This document shows, one piece after another, positions 35,060-42,645 of a DNA stretch of 64,000 nt. Source of the stretch: Maritimibacter fusiformis (GTDB lineage: Bacteria; Pseudomonadota; Alphaproteobacteria; Rhodobacterales; Rhodobacteraceae). A program made the position numbers and the translations under genes. The stretch is taken from the NCBI RefSeq assembly GCF_008086115.1, contig NZ_VSIY01000005.1, positions 186,001 through 250,000 of the forward strand, in the 5' to 3' direction. Numbering within the stretch: the first letter of the stretch is position 1; each line of letters begins with the position of its first letter. Below the pieces are notes generated by a model. The model saw only the letters and a program-made list of their open reading frames with translations, was not told the DNA's origin and did not search any database.

Positions 35060-35833
35060 ATGGCCCAAGCCTCAAAACAGCAACCGGCACCGGTCGCACT
35101 CGTTCGGGTTCACCCGCGCGGCTTCGACGTCGCGGCGATGACCAGGCTGTCGGAAGTCGGAAAACTGAAAACCCTCGAGGCGTTTCGGGAGGTTGGCGCA
35201 GCGGCGCTGGATGCGCCTTGCCCCGTCCAGCGGGCCGTCGGGCTCTTGATCACCGAGGCGGTGAAGCAAGATCGTCTTGGTGACCTGACGGCCGCGCTCG
35301 GCCTTAATGTGCGCGGCCGCCCCGCGGCGACCGACGACCTCAACCTGTCACGCCGCAACGCTTATCTGCGGCAAGCGCGGGCCGCGGTCCCAGCCTGGCG
35401 CGACGCCCCAAAATATGCCGCGGCGGCGATGATGTGCGAAAACTTCGACAGGTACGCCGCGTCCGGGTGGCGCCATGACCGGGACCGGCCGGGACCGCCA
35501 TCAGCGGCTCCGCGCCGTTATTGGCACGCAATCCTGCAGATGGGCGTGTCCGTGCCGCGCTCGCGCCAGCTCGCCGACATTCTGGACGCCCACGACAGTC
35601 AGCCTGGGAAAATCTATCGCAGTCACCTAGGCGTTTTAATTGCGATCAACGCGGCCGATGTTTTCAGCATCGAAAGGAGACGACGACGACATGGAACTCG
35701 ACAGCAAGAACCGCTTGGCGCACCTCAAGCGACTGCGCGACGCGAAATATTCGGAGTTGCGCGCCGCGACAGACTTCACGCGCGACATTTTTCGGCGGCA
35801 CGCCGAACTTCAGATCGAGATCGGCCGTCTTGA
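35060..35833 (+). CDS. Hypothetical protein with an overlong 3' end
   Basis: A 257-residue ORF directly abutting the preceding stop. The first about 210 residues look protein-like (helical, RGFDVAAMTRLSEVGKLKTL; YWHAILQMGVSVPRSRQL). The last about 45 residues are Arg-rich and overlap the next gene by 143 bp in another frame. That part looks like a shadow reading of the neighbour. The original stop may have been lost, or a frameshift may join the frames. Function unknown. Confidence 0.5.
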   Translation: MAQASKQQPAPVALVRVHPRGFDVAAMTRLSEVGKLKTLEAFREVGAAALDAPCPVQRAVGLLITEAVKQDRLGDLTAALGLNVRGRPAATDDLNLSRRNAYLRQARAAVPAWRDAPKYAAAAMMCENFDRYAASGWRHDRDRPGPPSAAPRRYWHAILQMGVSVPRSRQLADILDAHDSQPGKIYRSHLGVLIAINAADVFSIERRRRRHGTRQQEPLGAPQATARREIFGVARRDRLHARHFSAARRTSDRDRPS

Positions 35834-36140
35834 GGCCGTGACCGTCCCTCCGCACGTTCGGCAACACCACGAGGACACCATCGCTGCGAAGCGGAAGATG
35901 ATCGCCGCGTTGGCCGCCGAGAAGGCCGAGGCGACGACGCACCAAGACGCCGCCAGCGATGCGTGGAGCGCGGCCGCCCAACTCTTCGAGAGTTGCCACA
36001 AGTACGCGTCGAAGCACGGCCTCCCGCTGCCTGGCGGCGACCGGTCCGACAATGCCGTTCGCTGCTGGGATCCGATGAGCGGCCGCGACGCGGGGGGTTC
36101 CGAAATGTTGAGCCTCGCTTCTGAGGGGGATGCCCGATGA
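35691..36140 (+). CDS. Coiled-coil hypothetical protein
   Basis: A 149-residue protein with a long charged helix at about 10-90 (LKRLRDAKYSEL, AELQIEIGRLEAV, KRKMIAALAAEKAEA), so probably a coiled coil. The ATG at 35691 has a GGAGA site about 11 nt upstream. It ends in an ATGA overlap with the next gene. No family recognised. Confidence 0.55.
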   Translation: MELDSKNRLAHLKRLRDAKYSELRAATDFTRDIFRRHAELQIEIGRLEAVTVPPHVRQHHEDTIAAKRKMIAALAAEKAEATTHQDAASDAWSAAAQLFESCHKYASKHGLPLPGGDRSDNAVRCWDPMSGRDAGGSEMLSLASEGDAR

Positions 36141-36730
36141 TCTTGGAACGCCTGAGCAAGTCGCTCAAAAAGTCTCGGAGCGCCATCGCCGACGTCCATG
36201 GTGGCCTTGGCGAAATCCGGTCCCGCATTGATGAACTCCGCGATCAGCGCGACGCCATCGAGAGCCGCCCGCTTCCCCTCGCCAGCGTCGAAAGAGAGGT
36301 CGATGCATGGCTGGATACCACCGTCGCCAACGCCGTCACGGCACTCCCGGTCAACCGGTTCGCAACCCCAAAGGAACGCAGGCGTGGTGAACCGGATTTT
36401 GAACTTCCTCTGCCGCTGCGTCATGGAGCGAACACGCCCGACGCGGGGCCGGCAGTGGGTATACTTCTCGGCCTTCTGGTGGCGACCAACCGCGAGGCCT
36501 TCAAAATGATCTTGCTCGGCCGCCTCGGCGACTATTACGAGAACCGTGAAGGCATCGAACCGAGCGCCGCGGCGGATTTGATTTCTGAAATCGACAACGA
36601 GATTTGGAGCCTCGAACACGATGAAGAATTTCTCATTCGGGATGCTGAGGCCGCCGGCCTCGAGCTGCAGCGCCGCCCCGATGCTAATCCTGAAATTGTG
36701 CTGCTCGCCGACAGCGAGCAAGCCACATGA
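36137..36730 (+). CDS. Hypothetical protein of the element
   Basis: A 197-residue protein translationally coupled to the coiled-coil gene. It begins with a basic helix (ERLSKSLKKSRSAIADV) and has a hydrophobic helix around 105-125 (GPAVGILLGLLVATN) and an acidic C-terminus. Paired small proteins of this kind are common in phage structural modules, but no family could be named. Confidence 0.6.
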   Translation: MILERLSKSLKKSRSAIADVHGGLGEIRSRIDELRDQRDAIESRPLPLASVEREVDAWLDTTVANAVTALPVNRFATPKERRRGEPDFELPLPLRHGANTPDAGPAVGILLGLLVATNREAFKMILLGRLGDYYENREGIEPSAAADLISEIDNEIWSLEHDEEFLIRDAEAAGLELQRRPDANPEIVLLADSEQAT

Positions 36731-36915
36731 CCTGCGCCGCTGATCATAGGGCGGCGCACGCAAGAGATTGCGGGGGTGGGTTGACCCTCGTGATGAACGT
36801 TCAGGGATTGGTCCTCCCGGACGTTTGGCCCGCAACGGACCTCACGCACGCTTCATGTGCGACGCGAGGGGGTGGGGTGATACTTATGCGCCTCGCCCCC
36901 AACCGTGCGGCGTGA
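36727..36915 (+). CDS. Possible small ORF in a 195-bp gap
   Basis: A 62-residue ORF with an ATGA overlap to the preceding gene. Composition is unremarkable, Gly- and Cys-containing, and no family is recognised. Only the overlap supports it, so it may be non-coding spacer. Confidence 0.25.
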   Translation: MTCAADHRAAHARDCGGGLTLVMNVQGLVLPDVWPATDLTHASCATRGGGVILMRLAPNRAA

Positions 36916-36925
36916 GGGAACCGAC

Positions 36926-37471
36926 ATGGCAGGGATGAAGATAGTCCGCGAACTCGACCGCAACCGCATCATGTACGAGGAGATGATCAAACGCTTCGGC
37001 GAGAAAACTGCGATCACGGCCTACCGCCGGGCGCTCGATCAAGAAGGCAAAAAGACCAATACTGCCATCAAGAATACGTTGGTTAAGCAGACCAGCATCA
37101 AGAAGGGAGAGGTCAACAAGTCCATCAGCTTCATCGGACCCAGCCGCGACAACCTATCCTTCAAGATCGTCGGCACCGGACGGCATCGCGGCTTGCGCAA
37201 CTTCGGAGCAGTGCAGTTCAGCTACGGTGTTCGGGTGAAGGATATGTGGGGGAAAAAGCAACGAAAATTCAAATCGGCCTTCATCGTTCCGAGGCTCAAT
37301 GCTCATGCCTTCGTTCGAACCGGATCGGCTCGCTTCCCCATCCGCGTCATGTACGGACCGTCGATCCCGAAGGAGTTGGTCAAGGACGAGGCCAGGGACG
37401 TATTCGACGAAGCACTGCCCAACTTGCACATAGCGGCGATCGAAAAGCTGAAACAGGCTCTCAAGGTATGA
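36926..37471 (+). CDS. Prophage minor tail protein Z-like protein
   Basis: A 181-residue protein resembling lambda GpZ-type minor tail proteins. It has an N-terminal helix (YEEMIKRFGEKTAITAYRRAL), then TSIKKGEVNKSISFIG, and a basic beta-rich part containing VPRLNAHAFVRTG, the kind of core seen in tail-completion proteins. In phages it is needed for tail-tube completion. The ATG at 36926 is preceded by GAGGGA. It is one of the few morphogenesis-type genes in the element. Confidence 0.65.
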   Translation: MAGMKIVRELDRNRIMYEEMIKRFGEKTAITAYRRALDQEGKKTNTAIKNTLVKQTSIKKGEVNKSISFIGPSRDNLSFKIVGTGRHRGLRNFGAVQFSYGVRVKDMWGKKQRKFKSAFIVPRLNAHAFVRTGSARFPIRVMYGPSIPKELVKDEARDVFDEALPNLHIAAIEKLKQALKV

Positions 37472-37716
37472 TGGCACACCCTGCACTCACCTCGGTCTGG
37501 ATCGACGCACGGGCGCTGCAAGGTCGTCAAGAGCGCCTGTGGTTTTGGCGGGCGCTGGGGTCGTGGAGAGCGCAAGTGGCACCTGCCCGGCCCGCATGGC
37601 GTGCGGGCGACCCCCACCCCCAAGGGACCGTATCGTGCCGCGCTGCGGCGCGGGGCCGCCGCCGCCCGATATGTGGCTGTTTTTTTATTTTTGAAAAACC
37701 GGGTGGAGTTTACTGA
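37468..37716 (+). CDS. Small hypothetical ORF between the tail and terminase genes
   Basis: An 82-residue ORF with an ATGA overlap upstream and a TGATG junction to the terminase gene. It is rich in Trp, Arg and Pro and has no recognisable family. Both junctions suggest it is translated, though the sequence itself is only weakly protein-like. Confidence 0.4.
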   Translation: MMAHPALTSVWIDARALQGRQERLWFWRALGSWRAQVAPARPAWRAGDPHPQGTVSCRAAARGRRRPICGCFFIFEKPGGVY

Positions 37717-38267
37717 TGGCGAGCACAGCGAAGACAGAGAAGCGGGGAAAGCCCGCTGCCGCAAAATCGGAAAATGTTGGCGAAAAAACGGTTGGCATTC
37801 GCGAGGCCGCATCGCTGCTGAACCGAAGCACGCAGTGGGTTCACAAGCTCGTCGCGGCTGGATTTGTGGAAAAGGTGGGGCGAGGCCAGTACCGGATATC
37901 GGACATCACCTCGGGGACCGTCGCCTATTACGAAGACCTTCTGCAGAAGTCCTCGAAGTCCGCCACGTCGAACCGAGTTTCGGAGGCTCGGGCGGCTGAA
38001 ATCGAGTTGCGCACGGCCGAGCGGCGGCGCGAGTTGATCCCGCAAGAAGAGGCGATCGCAGCGATGGACCTGGTGGTCGGCAAGGTGGCGGAAACACTCT
38101 CTGGCCTACCGGCCCGGATCACTAGGGACTTGGTGCTGCGCAGGAAAATCGAGGCGGCAGTCCATGCCGGTCGAAAGGAAATCGCAGACGCGCTCGCCGA
38201 ACTATCCGGCTTTGTTGAAGCGGGCGGCGACCTTCCTGCAACCGACACCGAGGATGACCCCAAATGA
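37716..38267 (+). CDS. Terminase small subunit-like protein (Phage_Nu1)
   Basis: A 183-residue protein. A winged helix-turn-helix at about 28-65 (GIREAASLLNRSTQWVHKLVAAGFV, then GQYRISDI) is followed by a helical region with RAAEIELRTAERRRELIP, a hallmark of Nu1-type small terminases. It ends with VARV/VGKVAETLSGLP-type helices. In lambdoid phages Nu1 recognises cos on DNA and recruits the large terminase. No large subunit follows, so a helper phage would have to supply it. This is the arrangement used by phage satellites to redirect packaging. Confidence 0.78.
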   Translation: MASTAKTEKRGKPAAAKSENVGEKTVGIREAASLLNRSTQWVHKLVAAGFVEKVGRGQYRISDITSGTVAYYEDLLQKSSKSATSNRVSEARAAEIELRTAERRRELIPQEEAIAAMDLVVGKVAETLSGLPARITRDLVLRRKIEAAVHAGRKEIADALAELSGFVEAGGDLPATDTEDDPK

Positions 38268-38398
38268 GATTTTGGCGCAGCGCAGCATCGGTCAAGCTTA
38301 CCGTCCCGATCGAGGCCAGCGTGCGCAAGGCGATGAACGACGAGGTGCGGGAGACCTTCCAAGGTATCTTTGCCGATACCGGCTTACGCTTTGTATAG
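38264..38398 (+). CDS. Small ORF after the terminase gene
   Basis: A 44-residue ORF coupled to the terminase stop (ATGA). The sequence RFWRSAASVKLTVPIEASV resembles nothing known to me. It could be a truncated remnant of a phage gene. Confidence 0.35.
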   Translation: MRFWRSAASVKLTVPIEASVRKAMNDEVRETFQGIFADTGLRFV

Positions 38399-38409
38399 GA
38401 GAAAATGAC

Positions 38410-38994
38410 TTGACAAACCAAAACACCAAGACCCGCCCGGCCAGCCAAGCCGCGTCTGGCGATGACGCCGACGCCCACGCCTTTAGGGCCAGGGCCGCGG
38501 CGATCATGCGCTCCAAGTATGCCGTCACGCGCCCCAAGCAGGCGCTCATGCTCGCGCTGGGCACCACCCTAAGCCACGACGATGCCTGCGCGGCGTTGGC
38601 CGCCATGAAGTCGGACAGCGCCGAGGTGAACAGCGCGGTGCTGGTGGATCCGGGCGCCATAGCTGCCCTTCCCAAGGCGGCGCGGCAGGAGCGTGGCCGG
38701 CTGGTCGCGATACTGACCTGCTCAGAGGCCGAGGGCCGAGCCACGCAGGCGGCGGCGCTGGCGTTCGACACACTTGCGACCGTTGAACAGGCGATCGCGG
38801 TCATGGCGACGATGCCCCGGACCGAGCGCTACATGACCATCGCGGAGCGCGCGGCCGGCGAGCCGGAGTTCGGCGCAGATTTCAGCGACCACTGGTCGGC
38901 GGGCGGAGACAGGGTTGGCGCCGCCTGGGATCGAGCGATTGCCAACAGCAAAGCGGCCCACCGAAACAGCGTAGAAAAGGAGAACGCCAAATGA
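38410..38994 (+). CDS. C-terminal tail of a phage capsid maturation protease (scaffold-like)
   Basis: A 194-residue ORF starting at TTG with an AGGAG site 8 nt upstream. The segment GRLVAILTCSEAEGRATQAAALAFDT followed by VEQAIAVMATMP resembles the C-terminal extension of S49/U35-type head proteases of phages, where the tail acts as a scaffold. The catalytic protease domain is absent. It is either a degraded gene or a free-standing scaffold that could interfere with helper capsid assembly. Confidence 0.55.
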   Translation: MTNQNTKTRPASQAASGDDADAHAFRARAAAIMRSKYAVTRPKQALMLALGTTLSHDDACAALAAMKSDSAEVNSAVLVDPGAIAALPKAARQERGRLVAILTCSEAEGRATQAAALAFDTLATVEQAIAVMATMPRTERYMTIAERAAGEPEFGADFSDHWSAGGDRVGAAWDRAIANSKAAHRNSVEKENAK

Positions 38995-39359
38995 CGACAA
39001 TGACCCAATCGACCCCCGAAGATCTGAGCAATGTAGGTGAAGACCCGATACTCCCACTGTATCGCCAATGGGTTGCCGCACGGGATGAATGGCACCGCTA
39101 CGTTGGCTTGCCCGGCAACGAAAACTGAGACCTGCCGGAAAGCAAAGCCGCCGAAGCACAGGAAAATGCGGCGTTCTGGGAGATGATCGAGATGACCCCG
39201 ACCAGCATGGAGGGGATCGCGGCGCTGATCCACGTGTTGTGGAGTTTGGAAGGTCCAAAATTGGCACCCGTCAACGTGGAGGCGAACCACCCGAACTGCA
39301 AGCTGATGGGTGCCATCTGGCGGTATGCCTCCGGGCAAAACGGGCTGCCGCCCCGCTAA
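38991..39359 (+). pseudogene. Phage-type hypothetical gene interrupted by an in-frame TGA
   Basis: An ATG overlapping the previous stop opens a 45-codon ORF ending at TGA (39126-39128). The same frame then continues for 76 codons with protein-like sequence (WEMIEMTPTSMEGIAAL, LWSLEGPKL) to a TAA. The residue before the stop is GNEN and after it DLPESKAAEAQ. A single change from a Trp (TGG) or Arg (CGA) codon would explain the break. Nonsense mutation is the simplest reading; recoding is less likely. Confidence 0.7.
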
Positions 39360-39397
39360 CCCAAAGATGCCAACACCCTGACGAAGGAGATGGACCA

Positions 39398-39679
39398 TTG
39401 ATCACCGGCAGCCGCGCCCCGCAACAGCTCGAGCTCGCGCGCACCTTCGCCGCGGCATCGCATCCCGGTCGCTGGTATTCGGAGCAGCGCTGGCCGATCG
39501 GTTGGAGGGCGCAGTTAACCGATGACCCGCCCTACAACGCGACCCAGCGCGACGGCGAGCAGGTTGTCCGCTCGATCTCCGGTACGACGATCCGGCTTCG
39601 GAATGTCCGCCGCGTGCCTGACGAGGTGCGCGGCACGGGCATCGATGCGATACGGACCGCACTGTTCGCTGAGCCATGA
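39398..39679 (+). CDS. Small hypothetical protein of the element
   Basis: A 93-residue ORF starting at TTG with GGAG 9 nt upstream. It has a compact beta-like C-terminal part (ISGTTIRLRNVRRVPDEVRG) and an N-terminal helix. Not recognised. Confidence 0.45.
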   Translation: MITGSRAPQQLELARTFAAASHPGRWYSEQRWPIGWRAQLTDDPPYNATQRDGEQVVRSISGTTIRLRNVRRVPDEVRGTGIDAIRTALFAEP

Positions 39680-39688
39680 GGTTTGCAA

Positions 39689-40087
39689 ATGTTGAACCTC
39701 TCCCCCGAAATCAGCATCAAGATCGCAAAGCTGATCCCGCGCCTTGCCTCGCCCTATGAAAGCGAAGTGCTCGCGACTGTCGAAGCGATCCGGCGCACGC
39801 TCGACCGGGCCGAGCTGTCCCTGCACGATCTCGCCGCCCGCCTATGCGCGCCTGAACCCGTCCAGATCCGCGCCCAGCCCAAGCCGGAGCCCGCGCCCGA
39901 TCACGATGCCGACTCGCTGCTTGCCAAGGCGATGTGGCTGCGCGACCACGCCCAGGACGATCTGACCGCGAACCAAGCCGCGTTTGTGGCCACCGCGATC
40001 CGGATGCTCGGAGCCGGGCAGAGCCTTTCGGTCAAACAAATCGGCTGGCTCTACGGACTATGCACAATGCATGGCCACGAGGCCTGA
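39689..40087 (+). CDS. Hypothetical protein with a common mobile-element helical motif
   Basis: A 132-residue protein. The N-terminal part, IAKLIPRLASPYESEVLATVEAI then RTLDRAELSLHDLA, is a helical motif recurring in many alphaproteobacterial phage and plasmid proteins. A Pro-rich linker and a helical C-terminal domain (TANQAAFVATAIRML, KQIGWLYGLC) follow. The ATG at 39689 has a GAGG site. Function unknown. Confidence 0.6.
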   Translation: MLNLSPEISIKIAKLIPRLASPYESEVLATVEAIRRTLDRAELSLHDLAARLCAPEPVQIRAQPKPEPAPDHDADSLLAKAMWLRDHAQDDLTANQAAFVATAIRMLGAGQSLSVKQIGWLYGLCTMHGHEA

Positions 40088-40146
40088 CCTCCAAGAGTTG
40101 CGTGCCCACCGTTTCCGCTGGTATCCATCAGGCGGGAGGTACGCGC

Positions 40147-40410
40147 ATGGATTTCAAAACCGAGCCAGAGTGGGCGGCCGCACTGGTCGCCGTGATTGAC
40201 GAGCAGGTCGACGCGATCGTGAACCTGCCGTTCCGAACGCCGGACGAAGAGAAACTTTGTGCAGAGCTCCGCCGTCGTGCCATCGAGCTCCAACATTGGG
40301 CAAGGATTATTCGGCGGGGGGTAGAGTTCAAGGAAATGCAGCGCGAGAACGCGACCCTCCGGCGGCAGGTGAACCGACTGGAAAACGCACGGCCCGACCC
40401 CCACGGATAG
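40147..40410 (+). CDS. Small coiled-coil hypothetical protein
   Basis: An 87-residue, largely helical protein (EWAAALVAVIDEQVDAIV, then LRRRAIELQHWARII). It ends in a short coiled coil (MQRENATLRRQVNRLENA). A GGGAGG site precedes the ATG. Not recognised. Confidence 0.55.
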   Translation: MDFKTEPEWAAALVAVIDEQVDAIVNLPFRTPDEEKLCAELRRRAIELQHWARIIRRGVEFKEMQRENATLRRQVNRLENARPDPHG

Positions 40411-40559
40411 CGGCAAGCCCAAGGACGCGCTGCGCGGGCCGCTGGCGGGCGTGTCGGCTGTCTGCGTGGTCGGGGGCGGAAACGGGTGGCAGGCCGCCTG
40501 TGCGGCGCTCCGTGGGCCTGCTGGACCCCGGCCCCTTCCTTCCATTCCCCGCGCCCCGG

Positions 40560-40645
40560 TCCACCGCCGCATCCGCTGTTGAGACCTGATCATTCCGCCA
40601 ATTGGCGGATTGGTCGCTAGGTCTGCCCCTCCGCATATTCGCCAG
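40560..40645 (-). pseudogene. Inverted fragment of a ParB-like gene
   Basis: The complementary strand encodes NMRRGRPSDQSANWRND followed by QVSTADAA. The same module recurs on the plus strand at 41230-41360 and 41434-41559. It contains the palindrome at 40594-40609. No complete gene surrounds it. Confidence 0.5.
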
Positions 40646-41449
40646 TCGCGCCGCCGCGCGCGCGGGTTACGGGCTGGTGGCAATGTTCGGGCGACATTTT
40701 GTCACCTCACCACCGCCCCGCGCCCCTTGGCAGGTTGCATGGGCGTTGAACGGCCAGCGCCGCGACCTGAACGACGCACAGCGATACATGATCTGGGCCG
40801 ACTGCGCCAAGGGTGATGAAGCATGGCAGGCAGAACAGAAGCGCATTCAGGATGCTGCGAACAGGGCTAGGGCCGAAGCGGCGAAGGCACAGCACAAGGT
40901 CAGCAAACCGTGGGCCGGTGAAGGAAAGCCAGTTGATGGTGACCCCACAAATTGTGGGGCGACCATAGTAGACAGCCCGGAGCCTAAGCCCGATCCGAAG
41001 GCAAAGTCTGGCGCTTCCGAGCGTAAAGCCGAAGCCGCTGGTGTTACCCGAAAAACCGTTGATATGGCCGAGGCGCTGACCAACAAGCGACCTGACCTGG
41101 CCGAGCAAGTGCGCGCCGGTAAGATGACGCTTTCCAGCGCGACGACGCGGCTAGCGAATATGCGGAAGGAGGACACACCGGTCCAGAACCGTTCGGTAAA
41201 TTTGCCGAACGGACAAGCCTAGCGCCTAATCCGCCAATTGGCGGAATTACCAAGTCACGACGGATGGCGCCGGCTCGAATATGCGGAGGGGGCGGCCTAG
41301 TGAAAATTCCGCAAATTTGCGGAAAAACCAGTCTCTAACTCCGACGCCGCCTCGATTATGAAGCGGGGCGACAACCAGCATCGGCAAATTTGCCGACTTC
41401 TGAGCCATCCCTGTCGCAGCGCGCAGCGACCAATCCGCAAAATTGCGGA
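40594..41449. repeat. Array of AATT-centred palindromes
   Basis: Seven short palindromes lie within 860 bp: 40594-40609 tccgccaattggcgga, 40944-40960 ccccacaaattgtgggg, 41191-41210 (one mismatch), 41230-41245 tccgccaattggcgga, 41307-41324 ttccgcaaatttgcggaa, 41381-41396 tcggcaaatttgccga, 41434-41449 tccgcaaaattgcgga. An eighth is at 42647-42661 (tgcgcaagttgcgca). Arm bases differ between copies but remain complementary. Most sit at the same place in ParB-like coding fragments (SANLR/SANWR/SAKLR). Confidence 0.85.
40683..41222 (+). pseudogene. N-terminally truncated ParB-like DNA-binding protein
   Basis: About 179 residues from an ATG at 40683; the frame is open a little further upstream. The segment LNGQRRDLNDAQRYMIWADC resembles the linker after the nuclease domain of phage ParB-like proteins, where NxHRRHL..Q is usual. 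ERKAEAAGVTRKTVDMAEAL and VRAGKMTLSSATTRL resemble the HTH and following helix. The N-terminal ParB domain is missing. Two AATT palindromes lie inside the gene. It may still be translated, but it looks like a remnant. Confidence 0.5.
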
Positions 41450-41559
41450 ATGATCAGGTCTCGACGGATGACGCCGCCTCGATGCTTAGCGTCGGAACGC
41501 GCTCCGTCGAGCGCGCCCGCAAGGTCCACGTCCCGGCCGCGATGCTGAAATTGCGCTAA
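41230..41559 (+). pseudogene. Decayed tandem ParB-like modules
   Basis: One frame reads SANWRNYQVTTDGAG, NMRRGRPSEN, SANLRKNQSLT to a stop near 41358. Further units start at 41381 (SANLP) and 41434 (SAKLRNDQVSTDDAAS). The last continues into SVGTRSVERARKV, a typical helix-turn-helix start of phage ParB-like proteins, and stops at 41557-41559. Stops and frame changes show these are remnants, not an intact gene. Confidence 0.55.
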
Positions 41560-41582
41560 ACCGCATTTGTCGCTGGCCTTCT

Positions 41583-41602
41583 TTTGCGCTATATAGCATA
41601 GC
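41583..41602 (+). promoter_or_regulatory. Putative promoter/operator of the toxin-antitoxin pair
   Basis: The perfect palindrome gctatatagc (41588-41597) lies 37 bp upstream of the toxin ATG and overlaps a TATATA-like -10 element. Type II toxin-antitoxin operons are usually autoregulated at such sites. Confidence 0.4.
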
Positions 41603-41633
41603 AACGTGGCGCTGCTCCACCGAAGGAAAACCG

Positions 41634-41870
41634 ATGCAGATCGCCTACACGAACGTCGCGCGGAAAGGGCTCAAGCAGATGCCTGCCAAGGACCGCGCGG
41701 CGCTGATCGCCAAGCTGGAAGCCTACGCAGCAACCGGAGAGGGCGACGTGAAGCGACTGGTCGGGAGCGAATACTTCCGACTGCGGCACCGGGACTGGCG
41801 CGCGATCTTTGAGGTCGAGGATGGCGTGTTGGTGATCCGGGTGGCGCACCGCCGCGAGGTCTACAAGTGA
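41634..41870 (+). CDS. RelE/HigB-type toxin
   Basis: A 78-residue RelE-superfamily protein. Family features are the N-terminal KGLKQMPAKDRAALIAKLEAY helix, LVGSEYFRLRHRDWRAIFEV, and the basic ending RVAHRREVYK. Such toxins cleave mRNA on the ribosome. An AAGGA site precedes the ATG. The stop overlaps the antitoxin frame. Toxin-first order is as in HigBA systems. Confidence 0.88.
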   Translation: MQIAYTNVARKGLKQMPAKDRAALIAKLEAYAATGEGDVKRLVGSEYFRLRHRDWRAIFEVEDGVLVIRVAHRREVYK

Positions 41871-41881
41871 AGGAGGGCCTG

Positions 41882-42241
41882 ATGATGAACGAAGCGTTGA
41901 ACCTGCAAGGCGAGAAGATGGTGGTGCTCACCGAGGCGGAATACCGCGCCCTGATCGAGGACGCGGGCGACATTGCCCTCGCCGATCAGGCCCGGGCTGA
42001 GAGCGCCGGTGCGCCTGTCCTGCCCGCCAAACTGCTGGCCGCGTCGCTCGACGGGACCATGCACCCGCTGACCGCCTGGCGGAAGGCGGCTGGACTCACG
42101 CAGGCGGCGCTGGCGCATAAGGCCGGCATCCGCACCTCGACCGTGTGCAACATCGAGAACGGCAAGATCGACCCGCGCCTGTCGACGGTGAAGGCCCTGG
42201 CCGATGCGCTCGGGGTGGACGTGGACGATCTGGTCGCCTGA
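41882..42241 (+). CDS. XRE-type antitoxin (HigA-like)
   Basis: A 119-residue protein with an N-terminal part resembling toxin-neutralising segments (MVVLTEAEYRALIEDAGDIALAD) and a C-terminal HTH_XRE domain (LTAWRKAAGLTQAALAHKAGIRTSTVCNIE). The ATG at 41882 fits the AAGGAGGG site. A GTG at 41867 overlapping the toxin stop is possible. It should bind the RelE-like toxin and repress the operon. Confidence 0.87.
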   Translation: MMNEALNLQGEKMVVLTEAEYRALIEDAGDIALADQARAESAGAPVLPAKLLAASLDGTMHPLTAWRKAAGLTQAALAHKAGIRTSTVCNIENGKIDPRLSTVKALADALGVDVDDLVA

Positions 42242-42268
42242 GCGATAGCCGAATGTTGGAGAGCGCAT

Positions 42269-42559
42269 ATGCCTGACGACGATTTCAGTGTTTTTGTTCG
42301 TCGCCACCCAATGGACTGGCAAACTGCCGAATACAGAGCATCCGACCTTTCGCGGGAATTGTTCTGGGATAGGACATCTGGTGGAGTAGGTTCGAGGACA
42401 AGCCACCCGGCGCTTTTCGGTTACGTCATGTGTGACCAGATGCTCAACGGAGAAGTTGCACATTCTTGTGCGCACGGGCCTGGGCCTCACCGCATCAAGG
42501 TCTGCTTGGTGAAAAAGCTGAACAAAGATCATTGGAGCGATTTGCTGCAGCGGGTTTGA
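42269..42559 (+). CDS. Hypothetical protein near the right end of the element
   Basis: A 96-residue ORF with a GGAGAG site. Not recognised. It has no signal peptide and contains two Cys in MCDQMLNGEVAHSC. It lies 27 bp after the antitoxin gene and may be cargo. Confidence 0.45.
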   Translation: MPDDDFSVFVRRHPMDWQTAEYRASDLSRELFWDRTSGGVGSRTSHPALFGYVMCDQMLNGEVAHSCAHGPGPHRIKVCLVKKLNKDHWSDLLQRV

Positions 42560-42645
42560 AACTAACCTTCACCGCCGTGAGATCAGCTAGATCGAGCGCG
42601 CGGGACTCGTGGCTGAGTGGGTGCGGATCACGGGGAAAAGACTGA

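Noticed and set aside
37601..37999. 132-codon frame overlapping the terminase small subunit
   Set aside because: Out of frame with the well-supported Nu1-like gene; basic and Gly-rich shadow.
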